Part shown: positions 1-12,640 of the stretch, piece by piece
How positions within the stretch are numbered: position 1 is the stretch's first letter
How the letters are laid out: each line of letters opens with the position of its first letter
Source: Atherix ibis
Taxonomy: Eukaryota > Arthropoda > Insecta > Diptera > Athericidae
Length of the DNA: 64,000 nucleotides
Direction of reading: 5' to 3'
Assembly (NCBI GenBank): GCA_958298945.1
Contig: OY282609.1
Coordinates: 58,190,220 to 58,254,219, forward strand
Position numbers and translations under genes: made by a program
Notes under the pieces: generated by a model
The model's input: the letters and a program-made list of their open reading frames with translations, nothing else
Database searches by the model: none
Told to the model about the DNA's origin: nothing

Positions 1-2800
1 TTTTTAACATAACATTATTTATTTATTTAAATTTATTCATTCATAATTATACATATTATTTTTTCTCATTTATTCAATTAATTCTTTAATAATTTTTTTC
101 ATTATTGAGGGTGTATTCATTTTTACATTTTATTTATCTGAATTTTTTTCAAAATGATTTTAACACTAAATAAACAGACTCTGTATGGATTGTTTTTGCG
201 TCGTTTTCTTTTTGGTTTGTCTATTTTCCATATATATATTTTTTTATATTCTTTATTTATTTTACATTATCTTATAAACCATATTTTTTACATATATATA
301 TTTTTTTTATAAGTAATTTTTGATATTAATTATTGTAATTTTTAATTATTTGGTTTTTTTTTTCTCTTCATATATTAGACATATATACTGCCATATAAAT
401 TTAAGTATTTAAATATTTCTTGATCAATTCCAATTTACAATTTTCTATTATTCTTTTCTTTTATTTATATATGTATTTTTTTTTAAATTTTTACTCTTTA
501 AATATAGTTTAGATAATTTATAACATTTAATTTTTATGCATTAAATAGTATATTTTTTAATTATTTAGCATACAATTTTCCTTAATTAATTCCATTTTTC
601 TTCCATTTAAAAATTTACTTTATGAATTTTACAATTTTTATATTCTTAAATTTATTTTGAAGATTTTTATTTATAATTCTTTCTGTTCAAATAACACAAA
701 TTATTGCTTATTGAGTTATTTTACAGTAGCAGTTTTTTCTTATGCTTTTTTTCCTATTTATTTGGTTTTTATTTGAAAGATAATTAAAAAAATAGCATCC
801 TAAAATAAATAACCCCATTAAAAATCGTAGTTGAATTGTTTTAACTTCACAATAAAAAAATCTTATAAAGAAAGTGACGTTTTAAAACTTTAAAAAAAAA
901 AACTTCATTTTATTATAAAACAAACGCGTCAAAATGACAGAAAGAAAATATAAAAAAAGTAAATTTTAAACTAAAAAAAAATTTTAAATTTAATTTTCTT
1001 ATAAAGTCTTCTTAGAAAAGTTTTTCTTAATTTTTTTTCTTACCGATTGCTTCTTTGTCAAGTCTTCAGATTTATTTAGAGTTTCTGTTAGTTTTCACTA
1101 AAATCTATTATTTTTATGATATTCTCTTCTTTTTTTCTGTACAGTAAATATTTTAAATAATTTTTATTTTTATCTGTTTTTTTTTTTAAATTAATTTTTT
1201 GTTATGATATTTTTAAATAGTTTTTAGTTAATAAATGTCACAACATCTACATGAATAGGGAGGGGTTACTCTTTAAGGGTTTTTTTTTTGTAAACATTTT
1301 TCATTTAAATTGGTTTTTGTCTATTCTTTTTGTATACAATTTTTGAAAATTTTCCTATTTATAAATATATGTTTTTTATTTTAAATAAAAATAAGACAAA
1401 ACTTAATAGTATTCATAAATTTTACTGATTTTTCTTCACTACATAGTCTAATTATGAAGTAGACTTAACAATTTCTACTGATTATGTTTCGCGTTTAAAA
1501 ATGTCTGTTGGTAATTTAGCATTAAGATTGTGTCTTTGGTTTTTGTCTTTGATTGATTTTGTAGCTGGATTCTCTTGTTCAGTTTGTGTTTATCGATTAG
1601 GTAGTAAGGTGACCGTATATTTTTGTTAATTTTCTTTTGATCCGAACTGAGACTATTTTACTAGCCGGATTCAAATTCAAGACTATTCTACAGACGCCGA
1701 CACATTCATTGCTATTGAATCAGGACATTTTCATTATTAGTATTTTTGTTTTATACAATTAATAGAAAAGCAAAAAAAATTATTTGCAACAAAAATTGAG
1801 GATATCCTTTTTGTGATTTACAATGTTTTTTATACATTTTCTTTCATATACATTTTTTTTAATTTAAATATTTTGTATTGATGAAGTTATTATTTTTCTT
1901 TTCTTCATTACACACAAATAGTAAATTTTTAATTTACATTTTTTCATATCTAGGAATGTATGTTTGTTGTATGCATGCATAAATATATTGCTTACATACA
2001 AACTATTTATACAATTTTATAATATACTAAAATATTAAAAAGAAATTAACTTTTTGTTTTAAATAATTTGTGTAAAAAGAAATTAGTTTAATTAAAGATA
2101 TGCTTAAAAAACTTTAACATAATTAAATAATAAACTAGATGCAATATTTGCATAGAAATTTTTCTATTTTCACTATCCTTTTCCTCCACATTCAACATGA
2201 AATATTTACAAGACACAAAATTCATTCTAAATTGAACATTTCCTTAACATTTTTACATAAAAAAATGAGTACTTTTTGGTAAAATATTCACATAACATTA
2301 TTCAAATTTAATTTATGATTGATGAATCAAAACAAAATTTTTTAACAAAATTTTAACAATTCTGTGCGTTAATATATATTTTATTTACATTTTTTTTTTG
2401 ACCAGATAAGAACTTAATAAAAAAAAATTTATTTAACTAATATTTATAAATAAGGATATGTTTTTTAAATTTTTTTTTAATGACTTGAAATTAATTCTTT
2501 AGTGAAATTTGAAAATATATCTAATTAGTTCTTTTTTGGTTTTTTTAACAAAAAATATTTTTCTTTTGTAATTCATTAAAAAAAATTCAATTTTTTTTTC
2601 AAATATTATTTATCAAATCTTATAATTTAGTAAGTAAAATATGAAAAGGCCCTTAAAAAAGGTCACCCGAAAAGATAATTTTCTAAACGGAACTCTAAGA
2701 AAAATCAAGTCATACATGTAATTTTATAATTGGAAAATTAATTTGCTTCAAACTATAAGACTAAAACTAATTTGCTGATTAAAAATCTTACTTTATATCC
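1..2800. other. AT-rich 3' flank, no gene seen
   Basis: Long A and T runs with no open frame of useful length and no protein similarity on either strand. The only higher-complexity patch is about 1,440-1,740, which has no readable coding pattern. The stretch lies downstream of the VGlut stop codon, so it is intergenic or part of an unrecognised neighbour's intron. Confidence 0.6.
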
Positions 2801-4270
2801 AGTTAATTTGGGAGAAAGATGGTCCAATTATTAAGTTAAAAAAGGAACTATGAGCACAAGACTAAATTGCTCAAAATGTTCAAATTAAAGAATGATTGAA
2901 TGAAATTTTTTAATTAAAAAAATTATTTTCTTCCACATTGTTAGTCCACAGTTCATGTTTTGTCCAATTTTGATCCAAACTATCAGCTCAATAAAATGTG
3001 TCTGTTGTATTAGCTCAAAATTATTTTTTCAACAATCTCTTATACGAAATTTATTAGCTCAATATTGTTGCTTTGAAACAGACTTTTTAAAAAAAATCTC
3101 TTTTCTAGAGTTATAAGCTCTAAATATTGGTATCTAAAAAATTAAAGCCTAATAATTAGATCAGTTAAAATTAATACTTTGAAGGTTTTAACTTCAAAAA
3201 TTTATTTATTTCATAAGATTTCGTCCTTAATTTGCTTGGATTATAAAATAGTAACTTTCTTGGAGTTATTTGCTCAAACAGAAGACATCTCAAAAATATC
3301 AGTCTGAAAAATTTACTGAAAATTTTTTTGCTCAAAATGAGTTTTTTTTAAAGTTTTTAAATCTAAGAAATAGTAACTTTCTTGGAGTTATTTGCTCAAA
3401 CCGAAGGCGTCTCAAAAATATTAGTCGAAAAAATTTACTATTTAAAATTAATTCTTTTTAGCTCTTAAATCCAAAACTTTCAGTTCTAAGCTTACTAAGC
3501 TGTACATTGTTGGCTCAAAATGGCATTTATATGCCATATAAGGTACTACTTTTAATACCAATAACTGCAAGTATCTTTTTTAGTGTTGTTGGGTGAAAGA
3601 GTGTTAAAAATTTATTGAAGCTCATTAACCTAAAACTTGGATTGTTTACATCAGAACTTTTAGTTGTAAATATATAAGCTCAATAATTGCTACCTTAAAA
3701 TGGGTCTCGTGAAGTAACTCTTCTTGGATTTATTTGCTTGAGTAGTCGTCTCAGAAATTTTAGCCTGAAGATTTATTGCTCAAAATTTATTTGCTCAAAA
3801 TGAGTTTTTTTTAAGCTTTTTAATCAAAAACTTCAATTTATTTCAGAATTTTGCTACTCTTAAATTTATTAGCTTAATATTTTGTCAAAGAAATAATTTT
3901 TTGAAACTTCTCAATCTAAAGCTGGATCTTTGAGACGCCTTTGAAAATTTTAGCCTAATAAATTGCTCACTCAAAATGAAAATTTGTTTGCTTAAAATGA
4001 GTTTTTTAAATCTTTCTAAATCCAAAACTTTTATTTATTTCTGAACTTTAATTACTAAATTTATTAGCTCAATATTGTTTGCTTCAAAATAACAACTTTT
4101 AGAGAGTAACTTTCATAGAATTATGGATCAAAATTTAGCCGTCTAAAAAATTGTGATTTAAGAAATTCAGTGGTCAAAATGAGTCTTATAAAGTTACTTC
4201 CTTCGAATAGTTGGCTCAAAATTAACATATCTACATTTTTGTACGTACAATAAATTATTGACTCAGAATT
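2800..4270. repeat. Degenerate tandem array with 'gctcaaaat' motifs
   Basis: Phrases recur with changes along the stretch. 'cttggagttatttgctcaaa' occurs near 3,258 and 3,380, 122 bp apart, and a diverged form occurs near 3,723. 'tttattagctcaatattg' occurs near 3,045 and 4,045. 'gctcaaaatgagtttttt' forms occur near 3,330, 3,795 and 3,990, and 'gcgtctcaaaaatattag' variants occur near 3,285, 3,407 and 3,750. Spacing is irregular (about 120-400 bp), as expected of an old tandem repeat broken by indels. No coding potential is seen. The array edges are approximate. Confidence 0.5.
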
Positions 4271-4969
4271 ATTTTGCTCAAAATTTCTAGTTCAAATTTA
4301 ATTTTTTGGAATTTTTAACCGAAAAATTGTTTTATTCAGCACTTTAGGTGCTTACAATTGAGTTTTAAATATTTTGAATTAATAGTCCTTGAAGTATTTG
4401 GCCAAACTATTATAGTTAGTCTATAAATTGACTAATTTAAAATTGGTTTTTAAAATAAAATTGTTTGATCAAAATATATTAAAGATAATTATTTTATTTG
4501 AAATTATTGGACTATGTTAATTTTCTCAAAATTAGTTTGCATAGAATTACTTTCGGTAATGGTAATTAATTTAAAAATTTTTTTTAGACAAAATCATTTA
4601 AAAAAAATAAAAATTAAATTATTTTGAACAGCTTTAAAATTATTGAGTAAATATTGCCTCCGTAAATAAATTCATTCAAATGATTACACTAGAAGTATTT
4701 GGTTTTAATTTTCAGGACAATCTTTTCATATAAAAAAATAGTTTTACATATTGCATAAATACAAATTAATTTATCAAATAAATATAATATAATATAAATT
4801 TTAAGAACTTTTGAAGAATTATTTTCAAATTTTCACACATTCTTACATCATATTTTCCTCAAGTCTCCTCCAAATTCATTTACAAAACTTCCAATAACTG
4901 CCCTTAATTTCTACAGAATCAGTTTTAATTATTTATTTTTTGCATATAATTTAATATTTTTAAATTTAT

Positions 4970-5020
4970 ATTATTAATATTATTATTATTATTAATATTA
5001 TTATTATTATTATTATTATT
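4970..5020. repeat. TTA/ATT trinucleotide microsatellite
   Basis: About 50 bp of nearly uninterrupted TTA units with two AATATT interruptions. Confidence 0.85.
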
Positions 5021-6448
5021 GTCAACACAGCCTTTGAGAGTGAGTACACCTCAAAATTAATACAAAAATTAACCATTCATAATAATTCGTATAATAATTG
5101 AATTTTTTTTTTCAATTATGAGTACACAAAATTTTTCTAATAAATTTACTACAATTTAATTAAATTTGATAAATTTTTTTTAATTAAGTTCTTTTGATTT
5201 TTGTTGTTATATTATTTACAATAAAAAAAAGTTATCGCCTACATTGCCCTTTGTTCGTATCAATTTATAAAGAAATCATATTCTAAATCGTCCATTTTTA
5301 ATAGTATTTTTATAAAATAAAACTAAAATATTAACGTCTAATATAGGAACATTAATTATTGTTAGCAGATGCTCCTACAATAATTATACGTGGTTTTTCA
5401 GAAAAAACACCATTTACTCCATGAAAAGTTATTTCAATGTAAACTTGAATTTGAAATTAACTTTAAAGACTTTAAAATATTCAAATTTATTAAAAAAGAA
5501 GCGCTGTCTATCTTTGGAAAAATCTGTAGTCAACAATTTAGGTCTGAAGGAATTAATATTTGACCAAAAAAAGATGAGCTGCAAAATAAACTAATAGATA
5601 AGAAGATTTAAACAAATACACAAATGTACTTGGGGTTGATAATATTAATTCTTTAAATTTTCAAATGAAATTTATAAAACTCCTAAAATTTGGTTACTCG
5701 AAAAATTTTGCAGACTAACAAATTTTTTGCTTACTTATTTTTAATTGGTTTTTTTATAAAATTTACGCCCACGTAAGTTTTTTTTTACAGGATTTATTAA
5801 AATTGGACTTTCTGGAAAAAGCCATTATTCCAACAAAAAATATATTCGCAAGGATTTAGAGTAGATCATATTCAAATTTTTCGGTTACTTTTAGGAACGT
5901 TTTTTAAAAAGTCACGCAAGATTTATTAAAAATTTTAATAACATGACATTTCTTTATATATATTTTTTTTTTGTATTTTTCATAATAATTTTATTTAAAT
6001 ATACAGAAAATTTGAATTTTGAAGGAAAAAGTAAAAACAGTTTTTCTGAAGGTGTGTTAGACCTGGTGTTGGTAATGTTGCTATTTTTATATATTTATTC
6101 AAAGTTGGATTTTTAGAAAGGAAAAAAAATTGTAATTTGGAAAAATGTGTTAAAAGCAAAAATTAAAACTTTTCAGAAATCACGTGAGAATTGAATGTTT
6201 TTGAAAAGTATCCAAATTAAACTTCCAAGAAAATTCTTCAAGAAAACTCTTATCACAATGAATGATTTTTTTTTGAAAATTTACTATAAGAACAAAATAA
6301 GTTGGAAATTTTTTACAATAAAATGTCCGATTGGGTAATTCATAAAATTTTAATACCAAAAATTTTTTCTCTAGTGTCTAAGTTCTAAAATTTATTTTTC
6401 AACAAAGTAACACTGAATAAAAAATTATATAAGAATTACGGCAAGTCA

Positions 6449-6568
6449 TTTTTTAAGAAAATTACAATAAAACTGATAAATTTATAATAATATAAGATTT
6501 TTTTAAAAAATATTCTTAATCTGTATAATTATAAATTTATCGGTTTTGTTATAATTTTCTTAAAAAAA
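6449..6568. repeat. Imperfect inverted repeat
   Basis: The left arm (about 6,449-6,490) and the reverse complement of the right arm (about 6,528-6,568) share 'ttttttaagaaaatta', then 'aaaac(t/c)gataaattta', with a few substitutions over about 40 bp and a spacer of about 38 bp. It could be a small MITE-like fold-back or a chance AT-rich palindrome. No clear target duplication is visible. Confidence 0.4.
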
Positions 6569-7949
6569 TACTTCCTAAAATAAATTCTAAAAATAATAAG
6601 ATTTCTACAAAAAAATATATGACAAATTTCCTTAAACATAATTTTAGAATTGTTTTTTATTTTATTTATGAAATTAAATGTAAATTTTAGCATATATTAA
6701 AAAAAAAAATTATGTTTGGTATTTCGAAAAAATTGCTACTTTGCGTCTTCTACTTCTTTAGGAACCAAAATAGGAAATAGTTTTCTAATTAATTCAAATT
6801 ATTTGCTATAAACATAATTTTTTTGTTTTTTAAAAAAATGCATACTATAAAAATTTCAATTTTATACGAAAAAACAAATAATTTTCTGTACTGTCAATCC
6901 TTCATCTACAATCTACTTCATCCGTACTTCAATAATTATTTTAAATAATAGAATTTTTAATGCACAATATACTCACTACTCTGCAATAAATGTTTTTATT
7001 TTATTAAATATATTCATTAAACTCTAGAATTATATCTTTTCTCTGTTTTTTTTTTTAAATGTAGATTAATGAACAGATTAATATATTTTCATTTGTTTTA
7101 AATACATACATACAATGATAATTAGATAAATGCATACTCATGATTAATTAATAATTATATGAATATTTTTCTGTACAATTAATTCTGAAAAATTGACTCT
7201 TTTAGTTTTTGAATTTGAAATTTTTCAATAAATTTATTTATAATAACTAGAATTATTTTTATTATGCTTATTATTATTATTATTATTTATTATATATTTA
7301 TTACAATTATTATAAGTAAATTACTTATTATAATTTGTATGTGTATTTATTTTGTTTGCGTGTATAATATGTACTGATCAAAAATTGCAAAGAAAATACT
7401 ACTTTTCGCGAAGAAATAAGAGAAATTATCAATTAGTAGAAAAAAAAACTAATTCAAGAAAGGATTTTTTGAGTGTATTTTCTTAAAATTATATAAGAAA
7501 AATTATAAAATATTATTTAAAAATTATCTAACAAATATACGTTCCTGAAAAGAAATTTTCAAATCAGTTTCCTAAAATCATTTCTAATAGTTTTAATCAC
7601 TAGTAAGCCAATTTAAGTGATGATACGACATCTATCGAAATTTGTTCGAAAATAAACTCTATTAGCAAGCATTAAATCCAATCTTATCGTATGTCAAAAC
7701 CATTTGCATAGTTTTTGGTGTTACTACGAGTATCATCAAAATTCTGTTAAATTATTATTACTTTTATAACGGATATTAAAATTTCGTTTTTTTTATTTTC
7801 ATTTTTGGGAAATTTAAATTTTTATAGGAATGGTTTTGAAAAGTATTCTTTAATTAAAAAAATTAGTTTTATTTCTTTTTCAAACAAAACTAATTTAAAT
7901 TCAGCAAAAAATTTCATAAAAAAATTGAGAATAATATCACGTGACGGTT

Positions 7950-8012
7950 TCGTTGATGTTTGTAAGGTCCCTTAGACATGTGCCAGGGGCCACTTCATAG
8001 CACCACGACCGT
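7950..8012 (-). repeat. Dispersed repeat copy, core GTCTAAGGGACCTTAC
   Basis: Read on the minus strand it contains 'cgtggtgctatgaagtgg', 'cccctgg' and 'gtctaagggaccttaca'. Related plus-strand copies lie at 28,985-29,050 and 30,020-30,085 inside VGlut intron 1. The family was not identified. No ends or target duplication could be set. Confidence 0.45.
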
Positions 8013-11000
8013 GGTTTACAACAATAAAAAAGTTAAAATAGATTTCTTAATAGATATTATTAAATTTTTTGCAATTTATCTTATTTTTCGAAAGATTTAA
8101 AAGAAAATACGATACGATTTAGTACTTTATACTCACTATGTAGTAAATGTCAAAGAAACCACCATTTTGTTTATTTGGCGGCATACTTGAATTTATTCTT
8201 TAACTACACATTACTGAGTATTTAGCAAATCAGGTGAACTATTTATAGTGTTGGTGTTACTTTTTCCTAAAATTATCTTGAAACAAAAATGTGCTTTTGT
8301 AAAAGAATATTTAAATATGTGCAAATTGAAAATTATTTTTCAAAAGAAAGACAAAATACTGTTTTCAAATAATTCTTTTTTTTAATAAATAGTTCCTAAT
8401 TGCTTAAAGAAATAATAACCAAAATGGCAACATAGTATTGCAGCACATAATTTTTAAAAGTCATAAGGAAAAAAAAAATTAAATAGACAAGGAAAATAGA
8501 GATAGAACTCAAAAGAGTACATGCCGAGAGAGGAAAATCTTCATTCGAAAACAAAATGGCCGTATGACTTTTGGTGCACAGACCAATAATATGTGCATAT
8601 TAAAAAAAAAGAAGACAGAAAGAAAGCTTTTCAAAAAAGAAAAGAAAACAATTACCGCAATGGGAGAAAAAGAGTTGATAGAGCTGTGCATTTATAATAA
8701 ATAGTCTATTTTGGGAAATTGTTGCCAACTTTAAAAATTTAAACCTAATACTATGGTATATGTTTGTATATAATATATTTTTTCTGTCTTTCTTCAATAT
8801 TATTTTGTTATTAATTATTAACTTATGAATGCATGTGAACTACTACATATACATGAATATACAATTATTAATATGAATTCGTATATAGAATTTTTCTTTC
8901 ATATTTATTTTATTTGTAATAATTTTTTTTGTTATATTTTTAACTCCTTTTAACTTTTTATCTCTTTTTCATTATTACTTAAATATATTATTTACCATAT
9001 AATATTAATTAATATTAATTTATTTATACAAATTTTTCTTTAATTATAAATTTAAGAATTTATTATTAACTATTATTTATTAATATTAATTATTGTTATT
9101 ATTTTCTCTCACAGCAGTAGATAATGTAATATTTTCTCTTTACTTTTTATTAGTAATTTTTTTTCCATAATCTTTTTTTGTTTGTTTCTTTTGGTTTTTA
9201 AAGTTAAGAAAAATTTTTTTACAATTATCAAAAAGAAATAATTATGAAAAAAAACCAAATTAATAATTTTTTTATACACCCTAAATAGAAGCATAAGTTT
9301 TGCTTTATCTGTTTTTTTTTTGGGGTTGTAGAAGAGTTAATTGTAAAAAAAAATTCATTTGGAAATCTGTTAATTTAACAATATTTACGTTTACTTTTTA
9401 CATTTTCCTACAATTATACTATATGTTTATTTTTAATGTGCATAAATAACAAATGCACTATAATTTTACGGGTTAAATCTACTGAATTAATATTTTGTTA
9501 TTTATTTATCTTACACTAATATCAATAATACTTAATTGTAAATTATTACCTTAATTTTTCTTAAATATTTGCATTATATAACAATTGAAAGGTTTTATTT
9601 ACTCATATTTAACTCATTTTTAATAATTTTTTTAAACTTTCTTCTAATATGAATATTATTATAACTTAATATAATTTTATGTGTGAAAGTGTTTTTCTTT
9701 TTGGAAATAAATTGTAAAAACAAAAAAAGTTTATGAAATTTGTACAAGAAAAAAAACTATTAACTATACACATATACACTCATAGATATATATATACATA
9801 AATATGGTTAAATATATATACATACATACAGATGAACATTTATTGTTTAAAAATAATATTTAATAATACATTATTTATATTTATTTAAAGAAAATTTTGT
9901 TTTTTTGCAAATTTTATCAATTTTTATTTTTTTTTTATTTTTTTTGGATAATTTTCTTTGTGTAATGCTGTATGCATATTGTTTTCTTTTATAATTTTTA
10001 ATATTATTTTTTATTAATATTATTATTCTATGATATAAAAGAAAAAAAAATGCATTAAAATTTAGATTTAATCATAAAGTATTGTAGATGTGCTAACATT
10101 TGTGAGGTTTTAGGTTAAAATTCTTTTCTTTTTTCTTCAAAATTATTTTGTTTTTAAATGTTTTTGCAATTTTTTTTGTTAAAAAACAATTTTTTCTGTT
10201 TAAAAAAAAATTTTAAAAGGAAAACTGCAATTTTTGTACTTATATACTAAAATGAAATTATAATGAATGCGTTCACATTCGTTATGCTTCTTGAATCCTT
10301 ATTTTTAATATTGTTTTATTTTTCAATAATTTTACTTCCACTAATATTAAGAAAATTGGTAGAGAAAAAAAATTTACATGCAATATTAGCAACTTTGTAA
10401 AGTTCTATTTCAGCGTTTCCTTTTCTGAAAATATTCGAAGGAGCAATTTCTTTTCTAATAGTTTTTTTGAGAACAGTCAAATTAAATTCTAAATATTTAT
10501 AATAATTATACGTATTAGTTGATAAATATTTGAATTATTTTTTAAAAATAAATAAGCTTAGGGCTCTAAAATAAATTATTTTCTTTACATTATTCTTCAA
10601 AACTAAAAAAAAAAACTAGTTTTTTTTTCAAATAAAAAAAAAAAATTAAGTACTCATGTTGTTGCTTTAGCAAAAAAAAATTGTTTATAAAATTTTCACA
10701 GATCTAGAACATATTTAATCTTCCCTTTTACTCCTTATACTAACCCCTTAAAAAATTGCATTGGAAGATAGTTGCGGTAGATGGGTTTAAATTTTAGATT
10801 TATTCTAATTTTTTGAGCAGCACAATTATTATTGAAAAGTTTTTGCAAATATCAAGATTTTTGTTAAAAATTGATTTCATAACCACATCTATTTTAATGT
10901 GCCATATTTAAAACAAAAATATTACAGATAATATAAAAAAAATATATAAATTTATAAAATATGAACAGAAAGTTTTGTATAATTTTAAGGATCGAATGTG

Positions 11001-12463
11001 CTAATTTGGCAGTTAAATAATTACTTTTTACGGCTATTAAAACATTACTCCAGATTTTTATTGACCAGAAAAAAGAAGCATTTTGAATGCAATTTTTTTA
11101 TATTGCACTGAACAGTACAGAATTTCTTCCTTTTTTTTTTGAATATATATTTTAGATAAATTGTATCATTTTTTATATGTATATATGTGAATCCTTATAA
11201 ATAATTAAGTTAATAATATAGTTGATAATTAAGTTATAACTATTATATAATAAATATTTATAGAGATTTTATTATATTGTAATTACATTTATTATCTATC
11301 TAATCAATAATTGCTTAAGCAGGGCAATAATTTCATATTGTTGAATAGTTCAAATTTTCTCTCATACTTTGTTCGTCCTTTTCAAATATTAATTAATTCT
11401 TCTTTTTTTCAATTATTAATTAATTCCATTATTTTAAATTTTATAATATAAGATTTTTATTTTCATTAATTTATTTGTTTATTTTTTTGTTTTTGTTTTG
11501 ATTATTTTTATATTTTTCTTCTTTAGAGATAATTTTTAGATTTTAGTTTTTATTAAGAAATTATATATTTTGTTTTTTTCTTTCTATTCACATTAAATTT
11601 TTTCCACTCTTCCTTTTATATTCATACTTTTTAAGTAGATTTTCTATATTTTTCTATAATTTGTTTTTATATAATACAAAGATTAATTATATATTTTTAT
11701 GTAGATATATTTTTTTACCTTAATTTAATCATTAATATATTATTTTACAATTTAAATTTCTTAATATTTTTCGATGATAAATATTCCACTAATCAGTTCT
11801 AAAGCAGTAATATTAAATTGATTTTCTTTTTTTTCTTATCATAATTTTATGTCTTGACTAATTTTTACTTTCATTTTGACAACAACAAATAAAAATTAAT
11901 TATTATTTATTATTATTAATATTATTTTATATTTTTGTTCATTTTTTGTTTGTTTTTGTTTCATTTTCAAATAGATTACAATCTCAGTAAAATATTATTA
12001 ATTCTTTATATATTTTGTTGAAAAAAAAACCATTCAATTAATTAATTGAAGGTATCCCTGGTGATAATAGTGTTAATTTTTATATATAATTTTAATAAAT
12101 GGTTTGCTAATATTAAATGCATATACATACATACATTATTTAATTATTTACTTATTATTAATGGGTTTTGTTTTATTTTTTTTTATACTGAGAGTATTAT
12201 TTCTTATTATCTATCCATATTTCACATTCAGTTTAAATCTTTTTAAGATATATTCTGTCCTTCTGTTATTAAAGGAATATAAATTTTCTTTTCAAAACAT
12301 TTCTCATTCACCTTATCACTATCGATATTGTCTTTAATAATATTTGATTTTTTATCTAATATAATATTTATTTAATTTTATTTTTAGTTTTCTTTAAGTT
12401 ATGATCTTTTTTAATTTAATATTTAATTTTATACTATCCTAAATATGATTGCAATGCGATTTT

Positions 12464-12640
12464 CTAATAGGTTCGATCCTCAGGTGTACCATGCATATAA
12501 GTATCGGTTGGTTCCGGTTGTACTGGTTCCTCGGCAATTGTATTAGGAAATGCAAAAGGATTATTTGGAACATGACCAGTTGCACCATAATTTATAGCAC
12601 TTGCATTATTTTGTTGCATTTGTGTATTCTCATCTTCAGT
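12464..12640 (-). CDS. VGlut: VGlut coding exon 8 (C-terminal tail and stop)
   Basis: Acceptor AG on the minus strand at 12,641-12,642. The frame opens [12 protein letters not shown] and ends GTPEDRTY followed by TAG at 12,464-12,466: 58 codons plus stop. It encodes the acidic, proline-rich cytosolic tail with INYGATGHV. The tail is the least conserved part of VGLUTs, so support comes from phase-0 splicing, the open frame and position. Confidence 0.85.
   Translation of the reverse strand, partial: TEDENTQMQQNNASAINYGATGHVPNNPFAFPNTIAEEPVQPEPTDTYMHGTPEDRTY

Larger units (their letters stand above)
4271..12463. other. AT-rich region downstream of VGlut, no gene seen
   Basis: Very AT-rich, with only short chance frames. 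It contains a TTA microsatellite, an imperfect inverted repeat and one copy of a dispersed repeat, listed separately. The part next to 12,464 must hold the VGlut 3' UTR. Several AATAAA hexamers in minus-strand sense lie just below the stop, for example at 12,367-12,372, but none can be singled out as the real poly(A) signal. Confidence 0.5.
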
